64,000 nt of DNA from Paenibacillus tuaregi (GTDB lineage: Bacteria; Bacillota; Bacilli; Paenibacillales; Paenibacillaceae): NCBI RefSeq assembly GCF_900086655.1, contig NZ_LT575476.1, positions 4,044,543-4,108,542 of the forward strand, read 5' to 3'. Made by a program: the position numbers and the translations under genes. The notes under the pieces are model-generated. The model saw only the letters and a list, made by a program, of their open reading frames with translations, did no database searches and was not told where the DNA came from. Below are positions 44,352 through 52,765 of this stretch, piece by piece. How positions within the stretch are numbered: position 1 is the stretch's first letter; the number at the start of each line of letters is the position of its first letter.

Positions 44352-45293
44352 ATGAACTTAATGGAACTGCGTCAGCAATTCGAGGCCAACAAACGCATCT
44401 ATGAAAGCGCCAAGCTTGTCTTCCATGGAGTCAATGGCTTCGATGTCTACAATCCTACGATTCCATTCCAATGGAACGGCAAGCGATACATTTACGGACG
44501 CGTGGAAAAACGCCATGAGTGGGCTAGGTCCTGGGTTCGCCTGTTCGAGGAGAGCGGCCCGGATGAGTGGACAGTCGTGCCGGATACGATGATTTATCAG
44601 CTTGAAGATCCTTATATTAGCGTGATCAACAAACAACTAGTGTTGGGCGGCACGCATGTTCGTTACAAGCAGGGACAGCTCGACACCTTTTACGGTTATT
44701 TCTACAAAGGCAGCGATCTTCACGATCTCTATTACTTCACGACAGGCCCAGATTATATGAAGGACATTCGGCTTGTGGAGCTGCACGGCGGGAGGATCGG
44801 CGTCTTCTCCAGGCCGCGTGGCGAAGCGGTTCGCAAGGAATTTGGAAGTGAATCCCTGGTGGGATTCACCATCATCGACAGCCTTGACGAGCTGTCTGCG
44901 GAAATCATCGAGAGCGCTGCTTATACCCGCGGATTATTCCGCAAGGATGAGTGGGGCGGCTGCAACCAGGCCTACTTGCTCGAAAGTGGAAAGATCGGTG
45001 TCATCGGCCATATCTGCTACGCTCAAGGAAATACATCGACTTATATGAACATGGCCTTTGTACTGGACCCGCAGACGAATCAATTCTCGGATTTACAAAT
45101 CATCGGCACCCGACCTTGTTATCCGGATGGCCCTGCCAAGAAACCTCATCTGACCGACTGCGCGTTCACCGCTGGCATCGAAATGCGTCCCGACGGCAAG
45201 GTCAATCTGTACAGTGGCATCGGGGATACTGAAGCGGCGCGCATCGTTATCGACTACCCGTTCGAGAAGGAAGGCGCCATTGTAACCTTCTAA
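44352..45293 (+). CDS. DUF1861 family protein, related to GT108 mannosyltransferase/phosphorylases
   Basis: The ATG at 44352, after AAAGGAG, gives 313 residues. Motifs NGFDVYNPTIPFQWNGKRYIYGRVEKRHEWARSWVRLF and LEDPYISVINKQLVLGGTHV, plus the C-terminal YSGIGDTEAARIVIDYPF, match the DUF1861 (PF08950) propeller family as I recall it. Leishmania relatives (CAZy GT108) use beta-1,2-mannan as both transferase and phosphorylase, and the fold is related to GH130 mannoside phosphorylases. No signal peptide is present. Location beside a GH38 mannosidase and a sugar-sensing AraC regulator makes cytoplasmic mannoside phosphorolysis or hydrolysis a good hypothesis; it has not been demonstrated for this protein. 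Confidence 0.8.
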   Translation: MNLMELRQQFEANKRIYESAKLVFHGVNGFDVYNPTIPFQWNGKRYIYGRVEKRHEWARSWVRLFEESGPDEWTVVPDTMIYQLEDPYISVINKQLVLGGTHVRYKQGQLDTFYGYFYKGSDLHDLYYFTTGPDYMKDIRLVELHGGRIGVFSRPRGEAVRKEFGSESLVGFTIIDSLDELSAEIIESAAYTRGLFRKDEWGGCNQAYLLESGKIGVIGHICYAQGNTSTYMNMAFVLDPQTNQFSDLQIIGTRPCYPDGPAKKPHLTDCAFTAGIEMRPDGKVNLYSGIGDTEAARIVIDYPFEKEGAIVTF

Positions 45294-45311
45294 AGGAACA
45301 ACTCAAATATC

Positions 45312-45342
45312 GAGCTGCCGGATTGCCTGGCAGCTCTTTTTT
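45312..45342 (+). terminator. Terminator downstream of the DUF1861 gene
   Basis: GAGCTGCC (45312-45319) pairs perfectly with GGCAGCTC (45329-45336), followed by six T. The rest of the 347-bp gap to 45640 has only the operator and promoter below. Confidence 0.9.
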
Positions 45343-45577
45343 GTCCGTTGGCGGCCCGATGTGATACAAGTAGCGGGTATCCTTCATTTCCCCAAGATAT
45401 TTCTTTCTCGAAGTTATTATAATAGGTTAGTTAAAAAAACATACTTTATTTGACCCCATAGTAATACATATATTCATGAAATTCAAATCATTTATCTCAT
45501 TTCACCCCTTTTTCTGCCTGATTCATGAAAATCGCCCCCCTATTCGACAAGTTCTTTTTTGGGGAATCGTTCTAGGT

Positions 45578-45610
45578 AAGTATACTTTTTAAAGCAATAT
45601 GCGCTATAAT
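45578..45610 (+). promoter_or_regulatory. Promoter with AAGTATACTT operator of the second GntR/LacI-type regulator
   Basis: The palindrome AAGTATACTT (45578-45587) lies over the -35 region of a TATAAT box at 45605-45610. The core is the same as in operators A and B near 24.5 kb, suggesting autorepression and possible cross-talk. Confidence 0.7.
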
Positions 45611-45640
45611 TGAGGAAATGTTGATACGAGGTGAACCCAC

Positions 45641-46720
45641 TTGAGCAAGAAGGACTTGGCTCTGCCAAAGTACCAAATGGTGAAAGACTATGTCTTATCC
45701 CAGATCGAGAATCAGGAATTTACGAAGGATGACCGGATTCCCAGCGAATCGGAATTTTCCAAGCTGCTGGATGTCAGCTCCATCACGGTCCGTAAGGCGC
45801 TATCGGAGTTAGTGAACGAGGGTGTGATCTATCGCGTCAGAGGTAAGGGAAGCTTTGTCGCCAGCCAAGCATCCGCGCCGGAGAAGACCTCCAATCTGGT
45901 GGCCTTCGTCATCTCCGGCATCGACCTGTACGATAGTTCGTATATGCAGATCATGAGGGGCATACAATCTTTTCTGGGCAAGCAGGGCTGCAAGCTGATC
46001 ATTGAATTCGTGGAAAATGACTTCGAACAGGAACGGGAGCTTGTTCTGGAGTTAATCCAAACGGAACTACGAGGAATACTGATCTATTCCTCTAATCCTG
46101 AAGCAGCCAAGGGCTATCTCGGGGAAATTCGCAAAAAGGCGATTCCGTTCGTGATGCTCGATCGTTCCCCTTCCGGCTATCCGGTCAACGTCGTCACCTG
46201 CAACAACCACGACGGAGCTTATGAAGCAGTAGAATACTTGATTAAGCAAGGCCATCACCGGATCGGATTCGCGGCTTACGACTACCATCTGAGCCCGGAG
46301 GTTGACAGATATAACGGCTATTGCAACGCCATGTTGAATGCGTCCCTTCCGGTACCCGAGTCGCTCCAATTCCTGGACAAGGAATTGGACTACACTGCGC
46401 TTGCGCGCCTCATCCATGCCGGAGAGCTAACCGCCCTGTTCTGTGCGAATGACAAGCGGGCCCTTGAGGTCATCGAACAGCTCACTGCACTTGACATTCG
46501 TATCCCCGAACAAGTCTCCCTCATGGGCTTTGACGATTTCGAGAGCTCCAAATTCGCCAAGGTCGCCTTGAGCACGGTGAAGCAATATTTCGACGTCCTC
46601 GGCTACGAAAGCGCCAAACTGCTGTTCGAAATTACCGAAGGCTCGTCCTACGGCAACAAGAAAGTCATGCTGCCTACGAGCTTGGTCATACGGGATACAA
46701 TCAAACCAGTCCAAAATTAA
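45641..46720 (+). CDS. AraR-like GntR/LacI hybrid repressor (second copy)
   Basis: The 359-residue protein starts at TTG after GAGGTGAAC. It has a GntR winged helix (PKYQMVKDYVLSQIENQEFTKDDRIPSESEFSKLLDVSSITVRKALSELVNEGV) and a LacI-type sugar-binding domain (LVAFVISGIDLYDSSYMQIMRGIQSFL; QVSLMGFDDFESS). Colinear similarity to the regulator at 24665 is evident along the whole length, and the recognition helices (VSGITIRKAM versus VSSITVRKAL) are nearly the same. It is a stand-alone gene after the DUF1861 unit and ends at a terminator. Its targets may include the flanking mannoside genes. Confidence 0.9.
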   Translation: MSKKDLALPKYQMVKDYVLSQIENQEFTKDDRIPSESEFSKLLDVSSITVRKALSELVNEGVIYRVRGKGSFVASQASAPEKTSNLVAFVISGIDLYDSSYMQIMRGIQSFLGKQGCKLIIEFVENDFEQERELVLELIQTELRGILIYSSNPEAAKGYLGEIRKKAIPFVMLDRSPSGYPVNVVTCNNHDGAYEAVEYLIKQGHHRIGFAAYDYHLSPEVDRYNGYCNAMLNASLPVPESLQFLDKELDYTALARLIHAGELTALFCANDKRALEVIEQLTALDIRIPEQVSLMGFDDFESSKFAKVALSTVKQYFDVLGYESAKLLFEITEGSSYGNKKVMLPTSLVIRDTIKPVQN

Positions 46721-46729
46721 AGCAATTCA

Positions 46730-46775
46730 AAAAGGCAGTGGAATCCAGGGTACGCTGGAGTCTACTGCCTTTTGT
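46730..46775. terminator. Terminator of the second GntR/LacI-type gene
   Basis: AAAAGGCAGT (46730-46739) pairs with ACTGCCTTTT (46764-46773), with an inner CCAG/CTGG pairing. It functions in both directions. Confidence 0.85.
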
Positions 46776-46817
46776 ATCAAACAGGACAGGCGATCTGTCC
46801 AAGTGTATAACAAGATT

Positions 46818-48217
46818 TCATATCCTGAATCCATTAATGGGGTCACTACATCGGAATGCGCTCAACTCACCTCTTTCTCTCAGATTATGCTCCATGAAGA
46901 GAATATCGCGTTTCATTTCCTTCATGCCCTGTCTTGAAATCCGCCCTGTCTCGAACATGGCTTGAATGTTGTCTCTCTCCAGCTGAATTCCGATCCGGGC
47001 CATCTCCTCCAACGAGCTGTCGAACTCTTGTCGGCTGTAGGTGTCCGAATCATTTCTCGTCAGGCGCAGCAGTGTACGTTCATATTGCAGAATCAGCGAG
47101 CTGACGGTCTCCATATCCGGCCCGCCTTCTACAAGACGAGCATTAAGCTGCTTAATGATATAAGCCGTATTTTGAGTTCTGAGCTTAGTTATTTCGGCCC
47201 GTCTTTCCCGGAAGCTTAACCGGACGGGATTCAGCACCCCGAACATTTAAACCCATTGCTTAATGGGGAAGAGCTCTTTTTTATAACGGACATCTCTTGT
47301 CTGCATATACAACAGCTGGTTTATCCTCCCAAGGTAACGGTACGCTGTGTATGGATGCACATCCTTCCTTTTAAGCGCAAGCAGCGTGTTCTCTCTCCCA
47401 TTTCAATACAGACAAGCCCAGGGACCGCTGTGCCTTATCGTTGTTCTCATCCTTCCTGAGTGTTCGAATTCTGGAAGTATATGTACTGATGATCTGGGCG
47501 GCTGCCAGCCGGTTCTGGTCTGTGGTCAGCTCGTTTAATCCCGTAATAACGTTCGTCAGAATCTCTATTTTGGCCTGAGTCTCCTCCTCTTCCTGCTCTG
47601 TTCGCGTTTCCTTTCCTATTAGTAGCGGCAGCAAATAGTTCGAGGCCAGCAAGGTCCACAATATAACCCCAGCCGCAAGGAAGATAATCAGATCTCTAGC
47701 CGGAAATGCTGTGCCATCATCAAGAAACAACGGCAAGGACAACGTACTCGCCAGCGTGATCGTTCCCCGGACTCCCGACAGACTGAGGATAAGCGCATTC
47801 TTGAACCTGAGCTGCCAAGGGTCGCGTGATTTGGGTCCAAGGAAAATATCCATCAGAAGCACCCAGATGAGGCGCAGCCCGAGTACAGCCACAGTCAATA
47901 ACAGTGTGTACATAATTACTTCAAAATTCCCTATTTCTATGCTGATCCAAATCGTCTAAATAATAATCAGGAAGCTGCGTGCCAAGCAGCAGGAAAACCA
48001 GTCCGTTTAATACAAAAATAATGACCGACCAGGTGCTCTTAGATACAACTCTCAGCTTTGGCTACCTCGGGATTCATCTTCTTGTAATTGAAAGAATGGG
48101 CGATTCCTGCGGCGACAACGGCCAGGATGCCGTTGACCCCCAACTCTTCAGCTGCCATAAATATCAAAAAGGGAGTCAGAATCTCAATCAGCATGTGCAG
48201 TGTGACATTCTCCAACA
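46818..48217 (-). pseudogene. Degraded CPA1-type Na+/H+ antiporter gene
   Basis: Pieces of one protein are spread over at least three frames on the minus strand. Near 48220-48040 is a stretch beginning LENVTLHMLIEILTPFLIF. At 47913-47371 comes YTLLLTVAVLGLRLIW through LSGVRGTITLASTLSLPLFL, the ion-transport core. At 47246-46818 a cytoplasmic tail reads LRTQNTAYIIKQLNARLVEGG. The tail is cut off from the core by a frameshift near 47371 and an in-frame TAA just before 47246, and more breaks lie at 47914-48040. The N-terminal half (about 200 residues) is missing. It cannot make a working antiporter. The matching family is the NhaK/YjcE-like group. Confidence 0.85.
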
Positions 48218-48484
48218 ATGAGTCTAAGACACCAACTTTCTAATACAGCTGTGGAGGTAATTGAAGTTGCTCCTCCGGCAGTGAATACAGATTTAGGTGG
48301 AGCGGGGTTGAACATCCAGGGAGAACCATTAGATGCTTTCGCGGATGGAATTTTCAAAGGATTAAAAGAGGGTAAAAAGGAAATTGGATATGGTACTTTT
48401 GTAAGCCGCTTGCGCATGTCGCGGGATGAAATTGACAAGTACACAGAAAATTTGTATGAGGCCACGAAAAGCTTGATTGAATAG
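48218..48484 (+). pseudogene. C-terminal fragment of a short-chain dehydrogenase/reductase
   Basis: The 88 codons read MSLRHQLSNTAVEVIEVAPPAVNTDL, then GEPLDAFADGIFKGLKEGKKEIGYG and end normally. This is the last third of a classical SDR (DltE/YbbO-like). The NAD(P)-binding GxxxGIG segment and the Ser-Tyr-Lys catalytic residues are absent upstream, where the antiporter remnant starts instead. The junction at ~48215 looks like a deletion or rearrangement point. Confidence 0.8.
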
Positions 48485-48623
48485 TCTTTTGCCCCGCGTA
48501 CATGACCGACCGTCCCGGATCGATCTTGTGCGTTAGCGATAGATTTCGATGCCGCGCTCACCGCCTTAGGCTCCCTGTGCGGAACGAACCCTGGGGTTCG
48601 CCTCCTCATGGAACTCCACCGAA

Positions 48624-48651
48624 TAAAAAACGCAACCTTCATCAGGTTGCG
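48624..48651 (-). terminator. Orphan minus-strand terminator
   Basis: On the minus strand CGCAACCT and AGGTTGCG form an 8-bp stem followed by TTTTTT. No intact minus-strand gene precedes it; only a tRNA-like 3' scrap does. Confidence 0.65.
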
Positions 48652-48665
48652 AATTATTTCATATT

Positions 48666-48702
48666 TGGTGGAGTCTGGGGGGATCACTCCCTTACCTCAT
48701 CT
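48666..48702 (-). other. tRNA-3'-end-like scrap
   Basis: The minus strand reads GATCCCCCCAGACTCCACCA, like the T-arm 3' side, acceptor stem and CCA of a tRNA, directly before a terminator. The TTCGA loop is degenerate and no matching 5' half or cloverleaf was found. It may be the remnant of a tRNA gene or of an integration site. The rest of 48485-48797 shows no gene. Confidence 0.3.
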
Positions 48703-48851
48703 CTGCTCAGCGATGCGCTCTATCGCGTATTTGGTCAGCAGAGAATTTTGGCACAGTTATTAATCGGTCTTAGACGTAACGCCTTATTCCATTCACCTTG
48801 AATCAGAACATACTTCAATGCTATACTCGAACCAACCGACATGAAGTACAT

Positions 48852-48890
48852 GCCGCTTTGATACTTAGATGTATCGAAGCGGCTTTTCTA
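48852..48890 (+). terminator. Hairpin with T-rich tail just upstream of the nuclease-like gene
   Basis: A 13-bp stem (48852-48864 with 48871-48883, one G-U pair) is followed by TTTTCTATTTTC. It lies 19 bp before the AAGGAGG site at 48903, so it may act as an attenuator or end an upstream transcript. Confidence 0.7.
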
Positions 48891-48917
48891 TTTTCAGATT
48901 ATAAGGAGGGACAGTAC

Positions 48918-49631
48918 ATATTTAAAATAAAGTATGAGTCGTGGTTGCAGAAGCAGATCGAGCAAGAAAAGAATCATCGAAGACGCGAGTTGTTACAAAA
49001 AGGATTGAGCCACGGGACGGTAGAAATGTTGCGTTCCATTTGGTATCCAGTCGTCGGTAACTTTGATCATTTATATCCCGAATGGGAGGTCCGTGATTTC
49101 AATAACGGGTACAGGTATCTCGACTTGGCTTTTTTACCGGGAAATATGAAAGGTGATATTGAAATTCATGATTACCGGTCGCATGCCCGAGACTTGGACA
49201 CACGCAGGTTTAAGGATCTGTGCCGCAGACAAAGTTTATTGTCTCTCGATGATTGGATCTTTTTGCCGATTGCGTACTTGTCGATCCGGGAGGAACCGGA
49301 ATTTTGCAAGCAACTGATCTTATCGTTCATTGGAAAGTTTCTGTCGTTTGAGGTTGATTCCCGGTTGAATTGCATGGAAGCAGAAGCGGTTCGATATGCG
49401 CGGCGACTACTTAAGCCATTTACGCCGAATGAACTTGCTACGCATCTTCGGGTTACAGATCGACATGCTCGAAGTGTTTTACGTAATCTGGTAAATGCCA
49501 ATCATTTAGTTGTTGTGGGTGGAAATATAAGATATCGGACTTATCAGTTGAATGTTGGCGAGAGTTTGCGAAACTTGGATGCGGGTAACGGAACCGGGAG
49601 GCGTTATATGGACCAAAATGCTCGAGAATAA
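48918..49631 (+). CDS. Putative PD-(D/E)XK nuclease-like/winged-helix protein; start codon uncertain (ATA)
   Basis: The open frame reaches back to 48798 (TTG), but that region contains a terminator hairpin and has no ribosome site. A perfect AAGGAGG at 48903-48909 is followed after 8 bp by an in-frame ATA at 48918, giving about 237 residues. Residues ~70-110 (EWEVRDFNNGYRYLDLAFLP, GDIEIHDYRSHARDLDTRRFKDLCRRQ) recall DUF559/Vsr-like nuclease cores, although His replaces the Lys of the ExK motif. The C-terminal ~55 residues form a winged helix (LKPFTPNELATHLRVTDRHARSVLRNLVNANHLVVVGG). It may be a DNA-binding regulator derived from a nuclease. If ATA is not used, the gene could be silent. No functional partner is adjacent; flanks are decayed sequences. 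Confidence 0.55.
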   Translation: MFKIKYESWLQKQIEQEKNHRRRELLQKGLSHGTVEMLRSIWYPVVGNFDHLYPEWEVRDFNNGYRYLDLAFLPGNMKGDIEIHDYRSHARDLDTRRFKDLCRRQSLLSLDDWIFLPIAYLSIREEPEFCKQLILSFIGKFLSFEVDSRLNCMEAEAVRYARRLLKPFTPNELATHLRVTDRHARSVLRNLVNANHLVVVGGNIRYRTYQLNVGESLRNLDAGNGTGRRYMDQNARE

Positions 49632-49825
49632 ATTCTAACGGAACTCAGTGACATTATTGATGCAAATTATTTGTTCCTCACCTCAAATTGCTCAAATAGC
49701 GACGCTGGGTTCCGTTACATATTATTTTGTCTCTTGTTCATAGAAATAAGATCGCTCTGTTCCGTTTGGAGTGGAGGTTCTTTTCTTAATGGAGCCAGAC
49801 CACGGAACAACCTACACATCCAGCA

Positions 49826-50335
49826 GAAAACCTGCTGAAGCGGCAGTTTTATGCAGAGGCTCCCCTGCAAAAGCTCGTCACGGACATCACCTATTTACCG
49901 TTTGGTGATAAAATGTTGTACTTCTCCAGTATTCTGGATCTATACAACGGAGAAATTGTGGCTTACAGTATAGCAGACAAACAAGATACATCCCTGGTTT
50001 TGGATACACTGAATCAACTTCCAAAACAACAAACATGCTGCTTCACAGCGACCAGGGCAGCGTATATACGTCTTTAGGCTTACCAGGCAGCGATAAAGAG
50101 AAAAGGCATTACCATGAGCATGTCCCGCAAGGGTACGCCCTCTGATAATGCCCCCATCGAATCGTTCCATTCCACGCTAAAGTCTGAAACGTTTTATCTC
50201 GAAGGTTTAACCTGTACGACGACGGCAATCGTCGAGCAGGCCGTTCGAGACTACATTACTTACTATAACTCAATTCGCATTCAAACAAAACAAAACAACC
50301 AGTCCCCGGTAAATTTCCGGCAACTGGCTGCTTAA
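49826..50335 (+). pseudogene. IS3-family (IS150 group) transposase OrfB relic
   Basis: The first stretch reads RQFYAEAPLQKLVTDITYLPFGDKMLYFSSILDLYNGEIVAYSIADKQ, the DDE catalytic domain with its first Asp in VTDITY. It frameshifts near 50030, where the expected HSDQGSVYTS appears out of frame. From 50114 it resumes with MSMSRKGTPSDNAPIESFHSTLKSE (third catalytic Glu) through QSPVNFRQLAA. OrfA and the left terminal repeat are absent; a possible right end lies near 50366-50384 (GGGGGTCAGTCCCA). It is non-functional. Confidence 0.85.
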
Positions 50336-50540
50336 ACTTGCAAGGTGTTTTGATCCTTGTCTCACAGATGGGGGTCAGTCCCATCGGCTTTCACAATAAA
50401 TTTGGTGGGGCTATATACGATGTTAAATCCATCATAAACTTGCTGACGAGGCATACCCAACAAGTCCTATCCTAGCGGGTAGGACTTTAACGTCATTCTC
50501 GTCCGCTTCGCTCCTTGCGCGCTCTCTTTAATAACAATAC

Positions 50541-52583
50541 CTATTTCTCAAGTCCATAGGCTTTTCGAACAAGTGAGAAATATTCATCAGCCTTAACGAT
50601 CTGGTAATCTGGCCCAAGAGATTCAGTGATAGCCAGAACATCTGATGGTGACATGCTCCACGCGTTGATTCCTATTGAAATAAACTTAGGAGATTTGCCA
50701 TCCCAGTCTTTCTGTGCAGCAGTCAATACATTTTTCCCGTCCTGAACAGTGGAGATGCCTCGCATGATAGATACCGGCAGACTCCCATTTATAATTTTAA
50801 TATTGTCTTTATCTTCCCCTGCCAAGAAAAGACCTGGAAGTTTATAATTTTTCTCATATGCAGCTGCCGTCGAGTCGTTAAGCGGAACGTCTTTTCCAAA
50901 TTCACGATTCAGTACATAGGGGTAGGACATGCCGGTTTTCTTAAGATAGGAATAGGATTGCTTCAAGTAATCCGTAAATGTCTCCTTCGGCCAGACCTGC
51001 GGATAGAAGTAGCCCGCTCCTGATGGTCCTGCGATAAGAAGGTCATTTTTCGTCGCAGTTGAACGGTAATAATTGAGAATGGCTGGTGCTGCATCATATA
51101 ACAGCGGACTTGAGGTCCAGTTCATCGGCACTTTGCCCCGGGCAGGATCATTCCATAAGTTGCGCATATGGTTCTGGTCGTATTGCAAATTGTCCCCTTC
51201 GCCAAAGGTATATGTCACGTAAATTTTATTCTCAAGCTTCGGATTCACCCGTTTAGGCTCTGGCTCTGGTTCTTGTTTTACTTTTGTTCCCGAAAATACG
51301 GTCATGTTATGGAACCAGTCAGATGGCAGCACATACACACTATGACGGGACGTGAGATCGAGACCAGCGACCTCTCCTTCGAAATCATTGTCAAACCATC
51401 CCATATAAGGGGTCCCCGGCTTTACATCAGATAGAATCTTCTCGAAAAGCGCCTTTTCCTCAGGTATGCTGGTTGACAGCCAGAAGACCATTGCTTTGTT
51501 AGCTACGGCATAATCACGCAGAAAACCAAAAGGCTCCTTCTCCTCGGATGAGAGTGGTTTGATATTGCTTGCTGATACTTTGTATTGGTTCCACATTTCA
51601 ATTGAAACTGTTAATTGCTTTGTATTGGCTGAAGGTTTAAATTCATATACAAAGTAATTACCGTTATCAGCGAAGCGGTGATCGCTGCCAGGTAAAAATT
51701 TGGAGTTATGTTGGTCATAGAGAAAAGGATCTTCCTCGGAGGTACCCGTTTTAAAATCTGAGATGACCTGTCCATCTGCCTTCACCGTCACTTGATGAAC
51801 GGCTGGCCCCCAGCCATCCTGAGGAAAGGCATCCTGGAAGCGGAGGTAGACCGCCTCTTGCCCTAAATAGGAAGATAAATCATATTCAAATGTTTTCCGG
51901 TTACTTGCGTCACGAATCTGTTCCTTCTCGGCAGCAATCGTCTGGAATGAATCAAAATTTCCCGGCGGGATCGGGATGGATGTGTTCGGACTCAATCCGA
52001 CCAGCATTCTTTGAGTCGTTTGGCTCCAGAGATTGTCATATTGCCAATTGTATGCATCCATGCGGCTCTTAAATTTACCCTGCAAGTCTTCAAGTACCGG
52101 AAGATTGTACGGTGAAGCCGTTAATTGCTGTGCAAGTTCAGGACTGGCGACAACGGCATCCTTCAGTCCAGCAAGTGTAGTTGCCACATTAATTGAATCC
52201 GGCATGTCAGGATCATATACAATGATGCCTTTAATTTCTTTGGCATATTTCTTGAAAACTTCCATAGCGTTGTCATGCTGCTTATAAGGAACTTTTAAAT
52301 CCTCCAGCCATGGATCAACTTTATTCTGTTGCACATAAATTCGTGGTTGCTGCCTGTTTATTATTCCTTCAAGAGTTGTCAAAAGCAATTTGATATCCCC
52401 AGGTGCCTCATATACATTGGCAACATCCAGATGCTTAGCCTTGCCGAAGTTTGGAAGCGCTTGATTCTTAGGCCATTTCAAAGAATTCGCTTGCGTAGAA
52501 GCATCATCAGCAGCAAATACGCTGACCGATAACACGGTTGTGCAGACTAGAGCAATACACAAAACAGCTAACTTGCGGATCAT
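50541..52583 (-). CDS. Secreted GxGYxYP-family protein, putative glycoside hydrolase
   Basis: The 680-residue protein starts at ATG after AAAAGGAGAG. A signal peptide ends near VSVFAA (~residue 25). The N-terminal region NVYEAPGDIKLLLTTLEGIINRQQPRIYV matches the GxGYxYP_N domain. A lectin-like insertion follows at ~190-340. The C-terminal catalytic-like domain carries the name-giving motif in GPSGAGYFYPQVWP and the closing SPSDVLAITESLGPDYQIVKADEYFSLV. GxGYxYP proteins are predicted glycosidases found in polysaccharide-utilisation loci; no activity is established to my knowledge. It is downstream of a DUF4965 gene on the same strand and adjacent to a mannosidase operon. Confidence 0.85.
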   Translation of the reverse strand: MIRKLAVLCIALVCTTVLSVSVFAADDASTQANSLKWPKNQALPNFGKAKHLDVANVYEAPGDIKLLLTTLEGIINRQQPRIYVQQNKVDPWLEDLKVPYKQHDNAMEVFKKYAKEIKGIIVYDPDMPDSINVATTLAGLKDAVVASPELAQQLTASPYNLPVLEDLQGKFKSRMDAYNWQYDNLWSQTTQRMLVGLSPNTSIPIPPGNFDSFQTIAAEKEQIRDASNRKTFEYDLSSYLGQEAVYLRFQDAFPQDGWGPAVHQVTVKADGQVISDFKTGTSEEDPFLYDQHNSKFLPGSDHRFADNGNYFVYEFKPSANTKQLTVSIEMWNQYKVSASNIKPLSSEEKEPFGFLRDYAVANKAMVFWLSTSIPEEKALFEKILSDVKPGTPYMGWFDNDFEGEVAGLDLTSRHSVYVLPSDWFHNMTVFSGTKVKQEPEPEPKRVNPKLENKIYVTYTFGEGDNLQYDQNHMRNLWNDPARGKVPMNWTSSPLLYDAAPAILNYYRSTATKNDLLIAGPSGAGYFYPQVWPKETFTDYLKQSYSYLKKTGMSYPYVLNREFGKDVPLNDSTAAAYEKNYKLPGLFLAGEDKDNIKIINGSLPVSIMRGISTVQDGKNVLTAAQKDWDGKSPKFISIGINAWSMSPSDVLAITESLGPDYQIVKADEYFSLVRKAYGLEK

Positions 52584-52765
52584 AATTTACATCTCTCCTT
52601 TTAATAATAATGGGATGTAACGGATCAAACCGCGTTCTGTTTTTCTTATTCACTCCTCCAAGCTCCTGCTTCTCGAATTGCTGCTTGTAGCTAGCTGTAT
52701 CAACCCCTTTCAAACTTCTTTGATAGCGTTAGACATTCATCGCCTGTTATCCTATAAAATTGTCT

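Noticed and set aside
48184..48687. 167-codon minus-strand frame
   Set aside because: It spans the orphan terminator and the SDR fragment in antisense; no recognisable protein.
50336..50540. Possible small RNA around the hairpin GTCCTA/TAGGAC at 50463-50484
   Set aside because: The hairpin is short, with no promoter or conserved motif; it is more likely a weak terminator after the IS relic.
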